From CAMPKL01 sp963805925 (lineage in GTDB: Bacteria; Acidobacteriota; Terriglobia; Bryobacterales; UBA6623), in assembly GCA_963805925.1 (NCBI GenBank), contig CAWDWB010000003.1, positions 1,860,001-1,924,000 on the forward strand: a DNA stretch of 64,000 nt. The letters are read 5' to 3'. Both the position numbers and the translations under genes were made by a program. The notes beneath the pieces were generated by a model that worked only from the letters and a program-made list of their open reading frames with translations, was not told where the DNA came from and searched no databases. The stretch's first letter is position 1. The number at the start of each line of letters is the position of its first letter. Positions 11,801-19,976 of the stretch are shown one piece after another.

Positions 11801-12494
11801 GCAGAACTACCTGTCTTTGAAGGCGAAAATCGAAGGTCTTGGTCCGGTCAACGTTTTGGCCCTGGAAGAGTATAAGGAAGCCGAGCAGCGCCAAGAGTTT
11901 CTCGAAACGCAGCAGTCGGATCTGCGCGACTCGATCAGCGACACGCAGAAAGCGATCCACGAGATCGACTCCGCTTCGCGCAAGCAATTCAAAGAGGCCT
12001 TCGAGGCGGTCAACGAAAATTTCCGGAAGACCTTCCAGACGCTTTTCGGCGGCGGCATCGGAGAGATGCGCCTGACGGACGAGGACAACATCGGCGAGTC
12101 GGGGATCGACATCGTCGCCTCGCCTCCGGGCAAGAAGCTGCAGAGCGTCGCGCTGCTGTCGGGCGGTGAGAAATCGCTAACGGCCCTGGCTCTGCTCGTG
12201 GCGACCTTCCAATACAAGCCGAGTCCGTTCTGCGTACTCGACGAGGTCGATGCCGCGCTCGACGAATCGAACATCCAGCGCTTCCGCCGGTTGATCGAAT
12301 CCATGAGCGACCGCACGCAGTTCATTGTCATCACCCACTCGAAGACGACGATGTCTGCTGCTTCGACGCTGTACGGCGTCACCATGCAGGAGCCTGGCGT
12401 CTCGAAGCTAGTCTCCGTGCGTTTGGGCGACGAACGCCAGCGGCGGCTTGAGATTAACGAACCCAGCACCGAGCCGGAGTTGGTCGGCGCTTAG
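8823..12494 (+). CDS. smc: Chromosome segregation protein SMC
   Basis: 1223 residues, full length. Walker A GPNGCGKS is at residues 33-40. A long coiled coil (about 170-500) leads to a hinge (about 515-680), then a return coiled coil (about 700-1000). The C-terminal head has the signature LSGGEKSLTALALL near 1112 and Walker B CVLDEVDAALDE near 1136. SMC dimerises and, with ScpA/ScpB (not in this window), organises and segregates the chromosome. The start is a TTG, chosen because GAGGGAGG sits eight bases upstream and MLKLKKLELFGFKSF is the canonical N-terminus. Confidence 0.97.
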   Translation: MLKLKKLELFGFKSFCDKEELTFSGSGIASIVGPNGCGKSNVSDGISWVLGEQSAKTLRGARMQDVIFGGSRDRKPSGMATVSMTLFDPEARDGQPAADGTVNGLSYPAGKRPGEINVTRKLFSSGDSQYIINGHVSRLRDVHDLFMGTGLGPNHYAIIEQGRIGQVLSSKPLDRRSIIEEAAGVTKFKSRKRLAELKLESAKQNLNRVNDILQEVIRQVSSLKRQASKARRYEELKKDFDAALGAMLATRHRKMTADIAAGEENLQASDAAFQKHMARARTIESSVDAQRQQEQQWSEQLENGRQEHSMLTVESERCRSRVEQQARTAIENETRERHAEAEIQSLVQRIEQLELELIAEKEAVETVQKQSEEIRGRLAERNQVLSARQQEISEVQRAQDQSRQRVMRLLGELSSLRNQVGKIEEFQAGNTRQAARVEEEEAQARKEFEQVQIGRQERETRIEAKRQELTAMRTRDSELAAALEALKNETKTRRESADTLQHELSRLGARRESLEEILSHHAYTTETVKGLFGALERRPQEGLKPMGVLADFIDVDREFERAAEDFLREELEFVLVHDWHEARKGVDFLLSDLQGHATFLIHPDQPIPGEDPVLGPETGVTGRLADHVRLTNGLSASASTLLPKLRSCYLVEREEDAKRLAVRYPDLYFLLPTGLCYRGHTVSGGRKSSAGPLALKRELRELMPKLAAAEKAFDENRQAVALAEESMTRTAAEREELRGSIQQAEKTVLAEEHDLQRVKQESERATRRADVAAQERQRLLREASEAAAKRQTIEQEIAQRERDSEAAELESETLKGKMDAARAALQAASDEQSSLRTEAATLEERRRSASLALDRIRRLADEQTQRRERVKAQTAQWSEERLQLLADNEQLNVRIVELEAKRKTAQENVATLTTRLEESRHNSAELEEEGRALRVEVEELRQQRNQLELALVQSRSDLKHLEEMCEHELRQPLAEVVEGVKADLTDEEVAEAEQNYLSLKAKIEGLGPVNVLALEEYKEAEQRQEFLETQQSDLRDSISDTQKAIHEIDSASRKQFKEAFEAVNENFRKTFQTLFGGGIGEMRLTDEDNIGESGIDIVASPPGKKLQSVALLSGGEKSLTALALLVATFQYKPSPFCVLDEVDAALDESNIQRFRRLIESMSDRTQFIVITHSKTTMSAASTLYGVTMQEPGVSKLVSVRLGDERQRRLEINEPSTEPELVGA

Positions 12495-12523
12495 CCCGCC
12501 GATGCATCGGAATCGGAAACAGA

Positions 12524-12550
12524 AAGGCCGCGGAATCGATCCGCGGCCTT
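12524..12550. terminator. Bidirectional terminator between smc and rpmE2
   Basis: AAGGCCGCGG pairs perfectly with CCGCGGCCTT across a 7-base loop, 30 bases after the smc stop and 24 bases after the rpmE2 stop on the other strand. The A-rich left flank and T-rich right flank (CGTCGTTT) suit termination from either side. Confidence 0.75.
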
Positions 12551-12573
12551 CGTCGTTTCCGGTGATAGGAACG

Positions 12574-12843
12574 CTAGTTCTTGGCTTTGTCGCGTTCTTC
12601 GCGAGTTCCGAATTTCTTACGGAAGCGTTCGACGCGGCCTTCGGTATCGACCAGTTTCTGGCGACCCGTGTAAAACGGATGGGAGAGCGACGAGATCGGC
12701 AAATCGCACAGCGGGTACTCGGCGCCTTCAAACGTCGTCGTTTTGTCGCACTTCACCGTCGAGCGGCCGAGCCACTCTTCGCTGGTCGTAATATCGCGGA
12801 AAACGACGTCCCGATACGCTTTAGGATGAATTCCTTCCTTCAT
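12574..12843 (-). CDS. rpmE2: 50S ribosomal protein L31 type B
   Basis: 89 residues from the ATG at 12843 (MKEGIHPKAYRDVVF); an extension upstream of this would add only four residues. The motif SHPFYTGRQKLVDTEGRVERFRKKFG is diagnostic of L31. The zinc-ribbon cysteines of the C+ type are absent and the longer type B spacing is present, so this is the zinc-independent paralogue class. Two cysteines (VKCDKT and PLCDLP) are not in the Zn-binding positions. Ribosomal large-subunit protein. Confidence 0.93.
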   Translation of the reverse strand: MKEGIHPKAYRDVVFRDITTSEEWLGRSTVKCDKTTTFEGAEYPLCDLPISSLSHPFYTGRQKLVDTEGRVERFRKKFGTREERDKAKN

Positions 12844-13150
12844 GGCAGCCCTCACACAAAAACGGGCGCACGATTGGGCCGCGCGCCCGCCGAAAAATTC
12901 CAGTCCTTATCTTACCAAGGGACCCCGCCCAGGACAAACACCAAAACGGCGTTGTCGCCGGACATAGGGTGAATCTGTCGCCGTCTTAGGCGTTTGGGCC
13001 TGCGTCCAAGGGACAGCCCTGACGATAGATTCAGTGTAGGAGCCCCCTACTGGGCGCCAATGTCGAGCGAGTTCTCTGGGGTAGCTGAAACGGCCCTGCC
13101 GGTGAAAGCGTCAACCAAGAACGGCCCTTGCCGCTGAGTGGAGTCAGTTG
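12844..13150. other. Intergenic region, rpmE2 and subtilase promoters
   Basis: No gene seen. It must hold the divergent promoters of rpmE2 and the subtilase gene. A small hairpin CGGCG/CGCCG lies at 12947-12960. GAATCTGTCG at 12971-12980 pairs with CGATAGATTC at 13023-13032 with one mismatch, which could close a stem-loop in the leader of the subtilase gene. I do not recognise a known riboswitch. Confidence 0.4.
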
Positions 13151-16100
13151 ATGCCTAACCCCCCCCGCCTCGTTGCGTATTTCGCGGTCCTCTTCCTTCT
13201 TGTTTCTTCAGGACTTGCCGCCGATCGAGTCAGCGTATACACGGTGATTCTCGATGGGCCGTCGGTCGGTCAGCAGCTTGCCGAGACGAAACAGGCCAAA
13301 GGATCGGACCCCTCAGTCAGGGCAATGGGCCAAGACCTTCAGGCGCGCCAGCTTCAGATCATGCCGGTTTTCGCCGAAACCGGGGCGACCGTGTTGGGCT
13401 CGGTCCACAACGTGCTGAATGCGATCTTCGTCCGTGCGACGCCCGAACAGGCTAAGCAGATCGGCGAGATCGCCGGCGTTTCCAATGTTCTGCGCTCGCG
13501 CCCGATTCGCTTGCACCTCGATGCGGCCAGTCAAATCCTCAATCTGCCTGCCGCTCAAGCCCTCGCCGGAGGCCAAAACGGTGCGGGAGACGGCATCAAA
13601 ATCGGCGTGATTGACACCGGCATCGACAATACCCATCCGGCATTCAACGATCCGAACGTCACGCCTCCGGCCGGCTACCCCAAGGGCTATCCCGAGGATA
13701 AGCCGTTCACCAACAACAAGATCATTGCCGCCCGCAGCTACGTGCATCTGCTCAATCCTCCCGAGCCTGAATTTTCAGCGCCCGACGACCAGACGCCCCG
13801 CGACCGTGTGGGCCATGGCACGGCCGTGGCCATGATTGCCGCTGGACGCCCCGTGAGTTCGCCGGTGGGCATGCTCGTCGGCGCCGCGCCGAAGGCCTTC
13901 TTGGGCAACTACAAAATTTTCGGCTCGCCTGATATCCGCGAGTTTTCGAGCGAGGCGGCCTTGGTTGCCGCCATCGACGACGCCGTCTCCGACGGGATGG
14001 ACGTAATCACCATCAGCTCTGGAGTCGCCGCCCAGTACCCTTGGAATGAGACCTGCGGCAGCCAGCTTTGCGACCCCGCCGCTCAGGCGGCTCAGGCCGC
14101 GATTGACGGCTTCGGAGTCGTCGTGGTCGCGGCCGCGGGCAATGCCGGGAACTCGGGTCAACAGGCCTACCCAATGCTCAATTCGATTTCCAGCCCGGCT
14201 TCGGCTCCTGGCGTGATCGCGGTCGGAGCGACTTCGAATTCTCGGCGCTTCCTACAGAGCATTCGCTACAACGGCACGACTCTCGATGCGCTCGCCGGCT
14301 CCGAGCCGGGCCTGACCGGTCCGCTAACCGCGCCGGCCAAGGATGCCATTACGGCGGGTGACCAGTTCGCCTGCAGCCCATTCGCCGCGGGGGTCTTCGA
14401 CGGCGTGATTGCGGTGATCGATGACGGCGAGTGTCCCGTCGAGTTCAAGACGGACTATGCTGCCCGAGCCGGCGCCGTGGGTGTCGTCTTGATCAACGGC
14501 GACGGCCGCAATTTCGCCGAGAGTATCCCGGGCCTGGAGACCCTCAATATCCCGACCTATACGATTGGTCACGAAGACGGCAACGGCCTGATCAATCTGT
14601 TGGCCGTCGGATCCGTCACCGTGACCTTGGATCCGACTCTGATCCCCGAAACCACGCTGTCCGACGACATCGCCGTATTCAGTTCGCGCGGCCCGAACCT
14701 GGACGGCGCCGTCAAACCAGAGGTCGTGGCTCCGGGAGCGGCGATCTTCTCGGCGGCTCAGACGCTTGACCGCAACGGAGAGGCTTACGGAGCCAACGGA
14801 TACACCTCGCTGAGCGGCACCAGCTTCGCCGCGCCGTTTGTCGCGGGTACGGCAGCGCTCGTCCTGCAACGCCGGCCGACATTGACGGTCGCGCAAGTTC
14901 GTTCGGCCATCATCAACACCGCCAACCCGCTGCTCTTCGACGGCGTCGACCCGGCCAGCGTATTAGCCAAAGGCGCCGGGCTGCTCGACGCCAAAGCTGC
15001 ATTGGACACCGAGGCTCTGGTTGAGCCCGCGACGCTCGGTTTCGGAGCGCTCAACGGACTGACGCTGCCCCGTCAGCAAATTCTCACGCTCAAGAACTTG
15101 GCGGCACAAGCTCGATCCTTCACCGTCGAAGTCGTTCCCTCCGTTGCTGCTGCGACGGCTGCGATCGAGGTCGATGGGCTGCAGGCGCTGAACTTCCAGC
15201 TCGGCGCCGGAGTTCAGCGTGCGATCACCGTGCGCCTCACAGGCAGCGTTCCGGCCCCGGGAATCTACGAAGGCGTCGTTCGGATTACCGCCAGCGGCGG
15301 CGCGCCGCTGCTAGAGGTTCCTTACTCCTTCGAGGTGGGTGATGGCATCCCCTACAACGGGTTCGCGATCGCCGGCGACGATCTGATCGGAACTGTCGGA
15401 GAACCAATTCCGGAGTTGTTAATTGCGAAAGTGGTGGACCGCTACGGACAGCCGGTGGTCAACGCACCGGTCGATTTCTACGTACTCGACGGCGGCGGCG
15501 TATTCGCCACCAACAGTCAGGGGCAGGTATTGAAGGACAGCGTTACCGACGCATTCGGCGTAGCGGCTGCCGACGTCGACTTCGGACCTGAACCTGGATT
15601 CCAAGATTTTGGCGTTGACGTGGGCGCGATCTCCGTCGACTTCTTGAATGATTCCCGTGTGAAGCCGACGATAGCGGGAATCGTCAACGGCGCGAGCTTT
15701 GCCGCGGGCGTCCCGGTCGCGCCTGGATCGATCGTTTCGATCTTTGGCGACGATCTTGCCGAGTTCCTTGGCGGCGCGTCGTCGTTGCCCTTGCCGATCG
15801 CTCTCAAGCACGTCAGCGTCAGTTTCGACTTCCCGGAAACGCACTTGAGCGTGGCTGCGCCGTTGTATTACGCCAGCCCCAAGCAACTCAATATTCAGGT
15901 TCCTTGGGAGTTTGCAGGACACAATTTCGCGATCGTCAAAGTGCGCATCGACGACACGGTGAGCAGTACGTTTACGTTGAATCTGCGTGATGCCGCGCCG
16001 GCGGTCTTCGAGTTCAACTACCAAGGACAACTGCTTGGCGTTGCCACGCATGCAAACGGCGCCGTCATCACCCCGGCCAATCCGGCGAAGAAAGGGGAGA

Positions 16101-16366
16101 CGATCGTCGTCTACGGCACGGGTTTTGGTCCCGTGCAAGTGGCCCAAATCACCGGCCAGCCAGCCCCAAGCTCGGGCGAGGTTCGGTTGAGCACAACTCC
16201 TGTCTCCACGATCGGCAGCGTCGGGTTTGCGGGCCTTGCGCCTGGATTCGTCGGGCTCAACCAGCTCAACGTCAACATCTCGTCGAGCGCTCCGTCGGGT
16301 GCACAGCAACTGAGGTTCTCCACGGGCGGCGTGACCAGCAAGACCGTAACGCTTTGGATCGAATAG
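13151..16366 (+). CDS. Secreted subtilisin-like serine protease with PA and TIGR03437 domains
   Basis: 1071 residues. Signal peptide is about residues 1-24. An inhibitor-like propeptide region precedes the S8 domain with catalytic Asp (VIDTGID, about 154), His (GHGTAVA, about 221) and Ser (LSGTSFAAPFVAGT, about 557). A PA domain (about 380-470, AGAVGVVLINGDGRNF) is inserted between His and Ser, as in Vpr and lactocepin-like subtilases. A beta-rich region follows, then a C-terminal TIGR03437 domain (from about 838, NGASFAAGVPVAPGSIVSIFG), typical of Solibacter-type surface proteins. The start is the ATG at 13151, directly after an in-frame TTG, with GGAG upstream. Likely extracellular protein degradation. 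Confidence 0.93.
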   Translation: MPNPPRLVAYFAVLFLLVSSGLAADRVSVYTVILDGPSVGQQLAETKQAKGSDPSVRAMGQDLQARQLQIMPVFAETGATVLGSVHNVLNAIFVRATPEQAKQIGEIAGVSNVLRSRPIRLHLDAASQILNLPAAQALAGGQNGAGDGIKIGVIDTGIDNTHPAFNDPNVTPPAGYPKGYPEDKPFTNNKIIAARSYVHLLNPPEPEFSAPDDQTPRDRVGHGTAVAMIAAGRPVSSPVGMLVGAAPKAFLGNYKIFGSPDIREFSSEAALVAAIDDAVSDGMDVITISSGVAAQYPWNETCGSQLCDPAAQAAQAAIDGFGVVVVAAAGNAGNSGQQAYPMLNSISSPASAPGVIAVGATSNSRRFLQSIRYNGTTLDALAGSEPGLTGPLTAPAKDAITAGDQFACSPFAAGVFDGVIAVIDDGECPVEFKTDYAARAGAVGVVLINGDGRNFAESIPGLETLNIPTYTIGHEDGNGLINLLAVGSVTVTLDPTLIPETTLSDDIAVFSSRGPNLDGAVKPEVVAPGAAIFSAAQTLDRNGEAYGANGYTSLSGTSFAAPFVAGTAALVLQRRPTLTVAQVRSAIINTANPLLFDGVDPASVLAKGAGLLDAKAALDTEALVEPATLGFGALNGLTLPRQQILTLKNLAAQARSFTVEVVPSVAAATAAIEVDGLQALNFQLGAGVQRAITVRLTGSVPAPGIYEGVVRITASGGAPLLEVPYSFEVGDGIPYNGFAIAGDDLIGTVGEPIPELLIAKVVDRYGQPVVNAPVDFYVLDGGGVFATNSQGQVLKDSVTDAFGVAAADVDFGPEPGFQDFGVDVGAISVDFLNDSRVKPTIAGIVNGASFAAGVPVAPGSIVSIFGDDLAEFLGGASSLPLPIALKHVSVSFDFPETHLSVAAPLYYASPKQLNIQVPWEFAGHNFAIVKVRIDDTVSSTFTLNLRDAAPAVFEFNYQGQLLGVATHANGAVITPANPAKKGETIVVYGTGFGPVQVAQITGQPAPSSGEVRLSTTPVSTIGSVGFAGLAPGFVGLNQLNVNISSSAPSGAQQLRFSTGGVTSKTVTLWIE

Positions 16367-16388
16367 GCTTGCTACAATTGCCCGCACA

Positions 16389-16880
16389 ATGAGCGAATTG
16401 CTCAAACGCATTCTGACCTTCGGTTTGCTGGGCGCCGCGCTGGTCGCCGGGGCGATCTACTTCTATAACCAAGGCGCCACCCCGACGCTCGCCGGACAAA
16501 TCACCGAGGTGCGTACCCTGGCGATGGATGAAGCCTCATCCGTCGCCGTGGTGAATTTCACGGGCACGAACACCTCGAATCGAACCGTGTTCATTCACCA
16601 GCGAGAAGTGACGATTACCGACGAGAATGGCGCGACTCACATCGGCTTGCCGGTGCAAGTCGCCGACATTCAAAGTCTTTTCCAGTACTTCCCGATTCTG
16701 GGCGGCATGAAGGACGCGCCTTTATTGCCTCGCACCGAGATTGAGCCTGGGAAGGAACTGCGCGGACTCGTTGCCGCACGGTTCGATCTGCCCAAGCATG
16801 AGCTTGATGCCCGCAAGTCGCTGGTGGTCAAGTTCTACAACGACCAGAAGCGCTATACGGAACTCTCAGAAACTCGTTAG
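16389..16880 (+). CDS. Hypothetical protein with N-terminal membrane anchor
   Basis: 163 residues, family not recognised. One N-terminal helix (ILTFGLLGAALVAGAIYFY) is followed by an exposed beta-rich domain of about 135 residues (VAVVNFTGTNTSNRTVFIHQREVTITDENG), resembling small immunoglobulin-like exported domains. It starts 22 bases after the subtilase stop, so it is probably co-transcribed with it. Its stop codon overlaps the stop of the FG-GAP gene on the other strand by four bases. No catalytic motif is apparent. Confidence 0.75.
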   Translation: MSELLKRILTFGLLGAALVAGAIYFYNQGATPTLAGQITEVRTLAMDEASSVAVVNFTGTNTSNRTVFIHQREVTITDENGATHIGLPVQVADIQSLFQYFPILGGMKDAPLLPRTEIEPGKELRGLVAARFDLPKHELDARKSLVVKFYNDQKRYTELSETR

Positions 16881-18004
16881 TTCTTGTTCTCGTATAAGAA
16901 CAGGCCGCCCTTGCCGGCGACGACGATGTCCAGGTCACCGTCTCCGTCGATGTCGACGACCGGGATCTGCATGCCGCCGCCCGCACGGCCGCCGTAGTCG
17001 ATGATGTGCCGGGCCCACTCCCAAGTCGCGCCGTTCTGGAAGCGTTCGTACCAGTAGACGCCCAGCGGTTCGCGCCCGCCGACGTCATGGCCGTTGTGGG
17101 CGTACAGGCGTTTGCCGCTGATCAGCTCCGGGTAGCCGTCGCCGTTGAGGTCTTTCATGGTCATGGCGTGCGCTTGCGACCAGGCGTCGTCAATGACCTG
17201 TTGTTTGAAGACGTTCGCGCTGGTCTGCTCCAGCCAATAAATTCCGTAGTCGTGGGCGTACGTCGTCACGATGTCCGCCAGGCCGTCTTGGTTGACGTCG
17301 AAGACGTTGAGGAAACCGGTGCGCTTCTCGAACGAGTAGTCGGCGTGAAACTTCCAGGGGTCGGAGGAGACGGCGGGCGATTCGAGCCAACCCTCGGGCG
17401 TGAGAACGTCGTTGCGGCCGTCGCCGTTGACGTCGCCGGCGCCGATTCCGTGACCGTGCAGTTTGTCGCTGACCACGTGGCGTACCCACTTGGCCGCCGT
17501 GCCGCTGCCTTCGACTTTGTACCAAGCGGTGACGCCTTGCGCTCCGCCGAACTGGGGCAGCAGTTCGGCGGCGACGCCGTCGTTATCGAGATCGACGAGG
17601 AAGGCGAACTCGACGGGCGAGCCGCTGTCGATTTCGTGCTCCTTCCACATGCCCTGGCCGCGGCCGGGGTTCTCGACCCAGACCATTTTTTTCTGTCCCC
17701 AGCCGACGCTGACGATGTCGATGTCGCCGTCCGAGTCGACGTCGATCGGCAGGTCACTGAAGTCATCGATGTAGTTGTTCCAGTAAAGGATGTCGCGGAA
17801 AGGGTGCTTGTGCCAGTCCGGACCGGAGTACCAGTTTTCGCCCGAGACGATGTCGAGCCGTCCGTCGCCGTTGATGTCGGCGACGGCGCAAGATTCGTTG
17901 CGTCCCAGATCGATCGTATGACGCTCGAACGACAACTCTTGCGAGGGGTCGCCTGCCAGGGAGGAAACGGCGGCGAGAAAGACGGCGATGAAAGTGATGC
18001 GCAT
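16877..18004 (-). CDS. Secreted FG-GAP/VCBS repeat protein
   Basis: 375 residues with a signal peptide (MRITFIAVFLAAVSSLAG). At least five repeats of the VCBS/FG-GAP calcium-binding loop are visible (VADINGDGRLDIVSGENW, DVDSDGDIDIVSVGWG, DVNGDGRNDVLTPEGW, DVNQDGLADIVTTY, DLNGDGYPELISGKR, DIDGDGDLDIVVAGKGG), spanning a whole beta-propeller. Such proteins are extracellular, and their function is usually unknown; some are lyase-like or adhesive. It is the last gene of a minus-strand run behind the VOC and TauE/SafE genes, 13 bases after the latter. Confidence 0.88.
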   Translation of the reverse strand: MRITFIAVFLAAVSSLAGDPSQELSFERHTIDLGRNESCAVADINGDGRLDIVSGENWYSGPDWHKHPFRDILYWNNYIDDFSDLPIDVDSDGDIDIVSVGWGQKKMVWVENPGRGQGMWKEHEIDSGSPVEFAFLVDLDNDGVAAELLPQFGGAQGVTAWYKVEGSGTAAKWVRHVVSDKLHGHGIGAGDVNGDGRNDVLTPEGWLESPAVSSDPWKFHADYSFEKRTGFLNVFDVNQDGLADIVTTYAHDYGIYWLEQTSANVFKQQVIDDAWSQAHAMTMKDLNGDGYPELISGKRLYAHNGHDVGGREPLGVYWYERFQNGATWEWARHIIDYGGRAGGGMQIPVVDIDGDGDLDIVVAGKGGLFLYENKN

Positions 18005-18017
18005 GGGGGTGGGCAGA

Positions 18018-18767
18018 TTATAGCGAGGACAGGCCGCCGGCTTTCGCTTGGAACAACAGAACGATGCCGACGGCGATCAGGCCGCCGTACACGTAGAGGC
18101 GGAAGCGGTCCGCTTGGATGCGGCGGCCGATGATCCGTCCTCCGAGCGTGGCGACGACAACTGCGGGCAGCGACGTGAGGTAGAAGTGATTGACTGCGGG
18201 CGTCCACAGACCGGCTACGTAGTAGCCGCCCATGCCCGCCATGCTGGCGGGCAGGAAGTAGGCTTGCAGCGTCGCGCGGAACTGCTCGGGCCGCCAGTCG
18301 CGCAGCGATCCGTAAATAGCCAGCGGCGGTCCGTTCATGCCGTAGGCGCCGCCAAGGATGCCGGCCTGAAACCCGAACAGCCAGGCGAACCGGTCGTCGT
18401 TGAGCCGGTAGCGGCCTTTAGCGAAAATCGCGTGAAGCGAGAAAGCCAGGATGACCGCCGCAAGGATCACTTTGACGATCGCTTCGGGGACGGCGGTCAA
18501 CAGCAATAGGCCGAGCGGAATGCCGAACAGCGTAGAAACGATAAGCCGACCGGCGCTGCCAAAGTGAACGCTGCGCCAATCCAGCGCCAGGACGATGAAG
18601 GCGATGGTGATCGAGACCAGCACGGCGATCGGCGCGGCCTGGTTAACGGGCATCAGCAGGGCGAGCAGCGGGACAGAAATCAACGCTTCGCCGAAGCCGA
18701 GGCTGGCCCGCACCAGGGTCGCCCCGAAAAGGATCGCGATGGTGATCAGTACGATCCCGTCGGCCAT
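18018..18767 (-). CDS. TauE/SafE family sulfite/anion exporter-like permease
   Basis: 249 residues with about eight membrane helices in two similar halves. The family hallmarks are the first-helix region FGATLVRASLGFGEALISVPLLALL and the second-half GFQAGILGGAYGMNGPPLAIYG. Members move sulfite, sulfoacetate or related anions. The substrate here is unknown. It lies two bases after the VOC gene stop, so the two are co-transcribed. Confidence 0.9.
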   Translation of the reverse strand: MADGIVLITIAILFGATLVRASLGFGEALISVPLLALLMPVNQAAPIAVLVSITIAFIVLALDWRSVHFGSAGRLIVSTLFGIPLGLLLLTAVPEAIVKVILAAVILAFSLHAIFAKGRYRLNDDRFAWLFGFQAGILGGAYGMNGPPLAIYGSLRDWRPEQFRATLQAYFLPASMAGMGGYYVAGLWTPAVNHFYLTSLPAVVVATLGGRIIGRRIQADRFRLYVYGGLIAVGIVLLFQAKAGGLSSL

Positions 18768-18769
18768 CT

Positions 18770-19183
18770 TTAGTAGGTGGCCCAGACGCCGGGCGTGAGC
18801 AGTTCGAGTAAGTTCTGGTCGGGGTCGCGGAAGTAGATGCTCTGGCCGCCGCGAGGCCAGGTGACGCGGCTGATCACTTCAACGCCTGCGGCTTCGAGGG
18901 AGGCTTCCCAGTCGGGGATCTGGGCGCGGTCGATCGAGAAGCCAATATGGATTTGGCCCGAGGAGTCGTGCGCAGGGATCATGCCGCCGGGAATGTGCAT
19001 CTCGTGGTTGGAGGCGCCGCGCTGGAACAGCAGCAGGACGTGGCGTTCGGAGACGTTGAGGGCGCAGAGGCGCTCGTCGGAGATGAGAATCTCAAGACCC
19101 AAGATTTCCGTGTAGAAACGCTGGGCGCGCTCCAGGTCGTCGATGTACAGAGAGGTTTCTTTCAGGTCAGTGAGTCGGGGCAC
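18770..19183 (-). CDS. VOC (glyoxalase/bleomycin-resistance) superfamily protein
   Basis: 137 residues with the two beta-alpha-beta-beta-beta modules of the vicinal oxygen chelate fold: SLYIDDLERAQRFYTEILGLEIL, then IHIGFSID and FRDPDQNLLELLTPG. A His in GQIHIGF and a Glu in NLLELL sit at metal-ligand positions, so it may be an active metalloenzyme such as a dioxygenase, lyase or FosA-like transferase. The reaction is not determinable from sequence. First gene of the VOC / TauE-SafE / FG-GAP run. Confidence 0.85.
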   Translation of the reverse strand: MPRLTDLKETSLYIDDLERAQRFYTEILGLEILISDERLCALNVSERHVLLLFQRGASNHEMHIPGGMIPAHDSSGQIHIGFSIDRAQIPDWEASLEAAGVEVISRVTWPRGGQSIYFRDPDQNLLELLTPGVWATY

Positions 19184-19296
19184 AACGGTCAGTTTAGGGA
19201 CATTTGGCGTAATCTTTCGGTCTGGCGCCGTATCCGGACGTTTTTGGCGGGAGAGGATGGGAGGCGGCTGCGGGGCGGACGGTGGAGAGCAAGCCG

Positions 19297-19929
19297 CTAG
19301 TAGCCGATCAGAGGCGTCTTGCGCAGGTACTCGTTGCTGGTGAGCTGGTCGAGGATGAAGGCCGCCGCGTCGGCGCGGGAGATCCGTTGTATGGTGACGC
19401 CCTCAAGGTTGACCGCGACGCGCGGATTGCCTCGCAGGCGGCCGTTGGTGAAGGAGGCCGGACGGATGATAACCCAGTCGAGCCCACTTTGACGGATGAG
19501 CTCCTCTTGCCGATCTTTGTCGCGGTAGATCTCCTTGGTAATGAGCGGAAAGACGATGCGGTCGTAGATGAAACCGCCGTGTCCCTTGCTGTCGCCGGCG
19601 CCGATGCCGGTGACGCAGAGCAGGCGGCGTACGTCGTGAGTTTCCATCGCCGGGATGAGTATACGCGCGGAGTCGGAGAAGAGCGTCGTGGGCTTACCTT
19701 TACGGGCTTCACCGAGGGCGACGATAACGGCGTCCTGGCCTTGGACGGCGGCGTCGACGGCGGCGGCGTCTAGGGCATCGCCGCTGAGGATGCGCAGGCG
19801 ATCGTGCACCACTCCGAGCCGGGAGGGTTCGCCTCGCACGAGGGCGGTGACCTGGTAACCCCGGTCCAAGGCTTGGGAGAGGAGGCAGCGGCCCAGACCG
19901 CCCGCTGCTCCGAGGAGGAGGACTTTCAT
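19297..19929 (-). CDS. NAD(P)-binding atypical SDR (NmrA/HSCARG-like)
   Basis: 210 residues starting with the Rossmann nucleotide loop LLGAAGGLGR (a GxxGxxG variant), followed by TALVRGEPSRL, typical of NADP-binding atypical SDRs. The region LLCVTGIGAGDSKGHGG and LDWVIIRPASFTNGRLRG matches the SDR_a5/NAD(P)H-binding family (PF13460). It lacks a clear YxxxK catalytic pair and may be a redox sensor or flavin-reductase-like protein. It lies between the VOC run and the EamA transporter on the same strand. Confidence 0.85.
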   Translation of the reverse strand: MKVLLLGAAGGLGRCLLSQALDRGYQVTALVRGEPSRLGVVHDRLRILSGDALDAAAVDAAVQGQDAVIVALGEARKGKPTTLFSDSARILIPAMETHDVRRLLCVTGIGAGDSKGHGGFIYDRIVFPLITKEIYRDKDRQEELIRQSGLDWVIIRPASFTNGRLRGNPRVAVNLEGVTIQRISRADAAAFILDQLTSNEYLRKTPLIGY

Positions 19930-19976
19930 CGAGAGGATCTCAGGTCCACTTTAGCGGAGCGGGAGACCAGCGGGCT

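Noticed and set aside
12947..13032. Known riboswitch ahead of the subtilase gene
   Set aside because: The inverted arms are imperfect and no consensus of a known riboswitch class is present.
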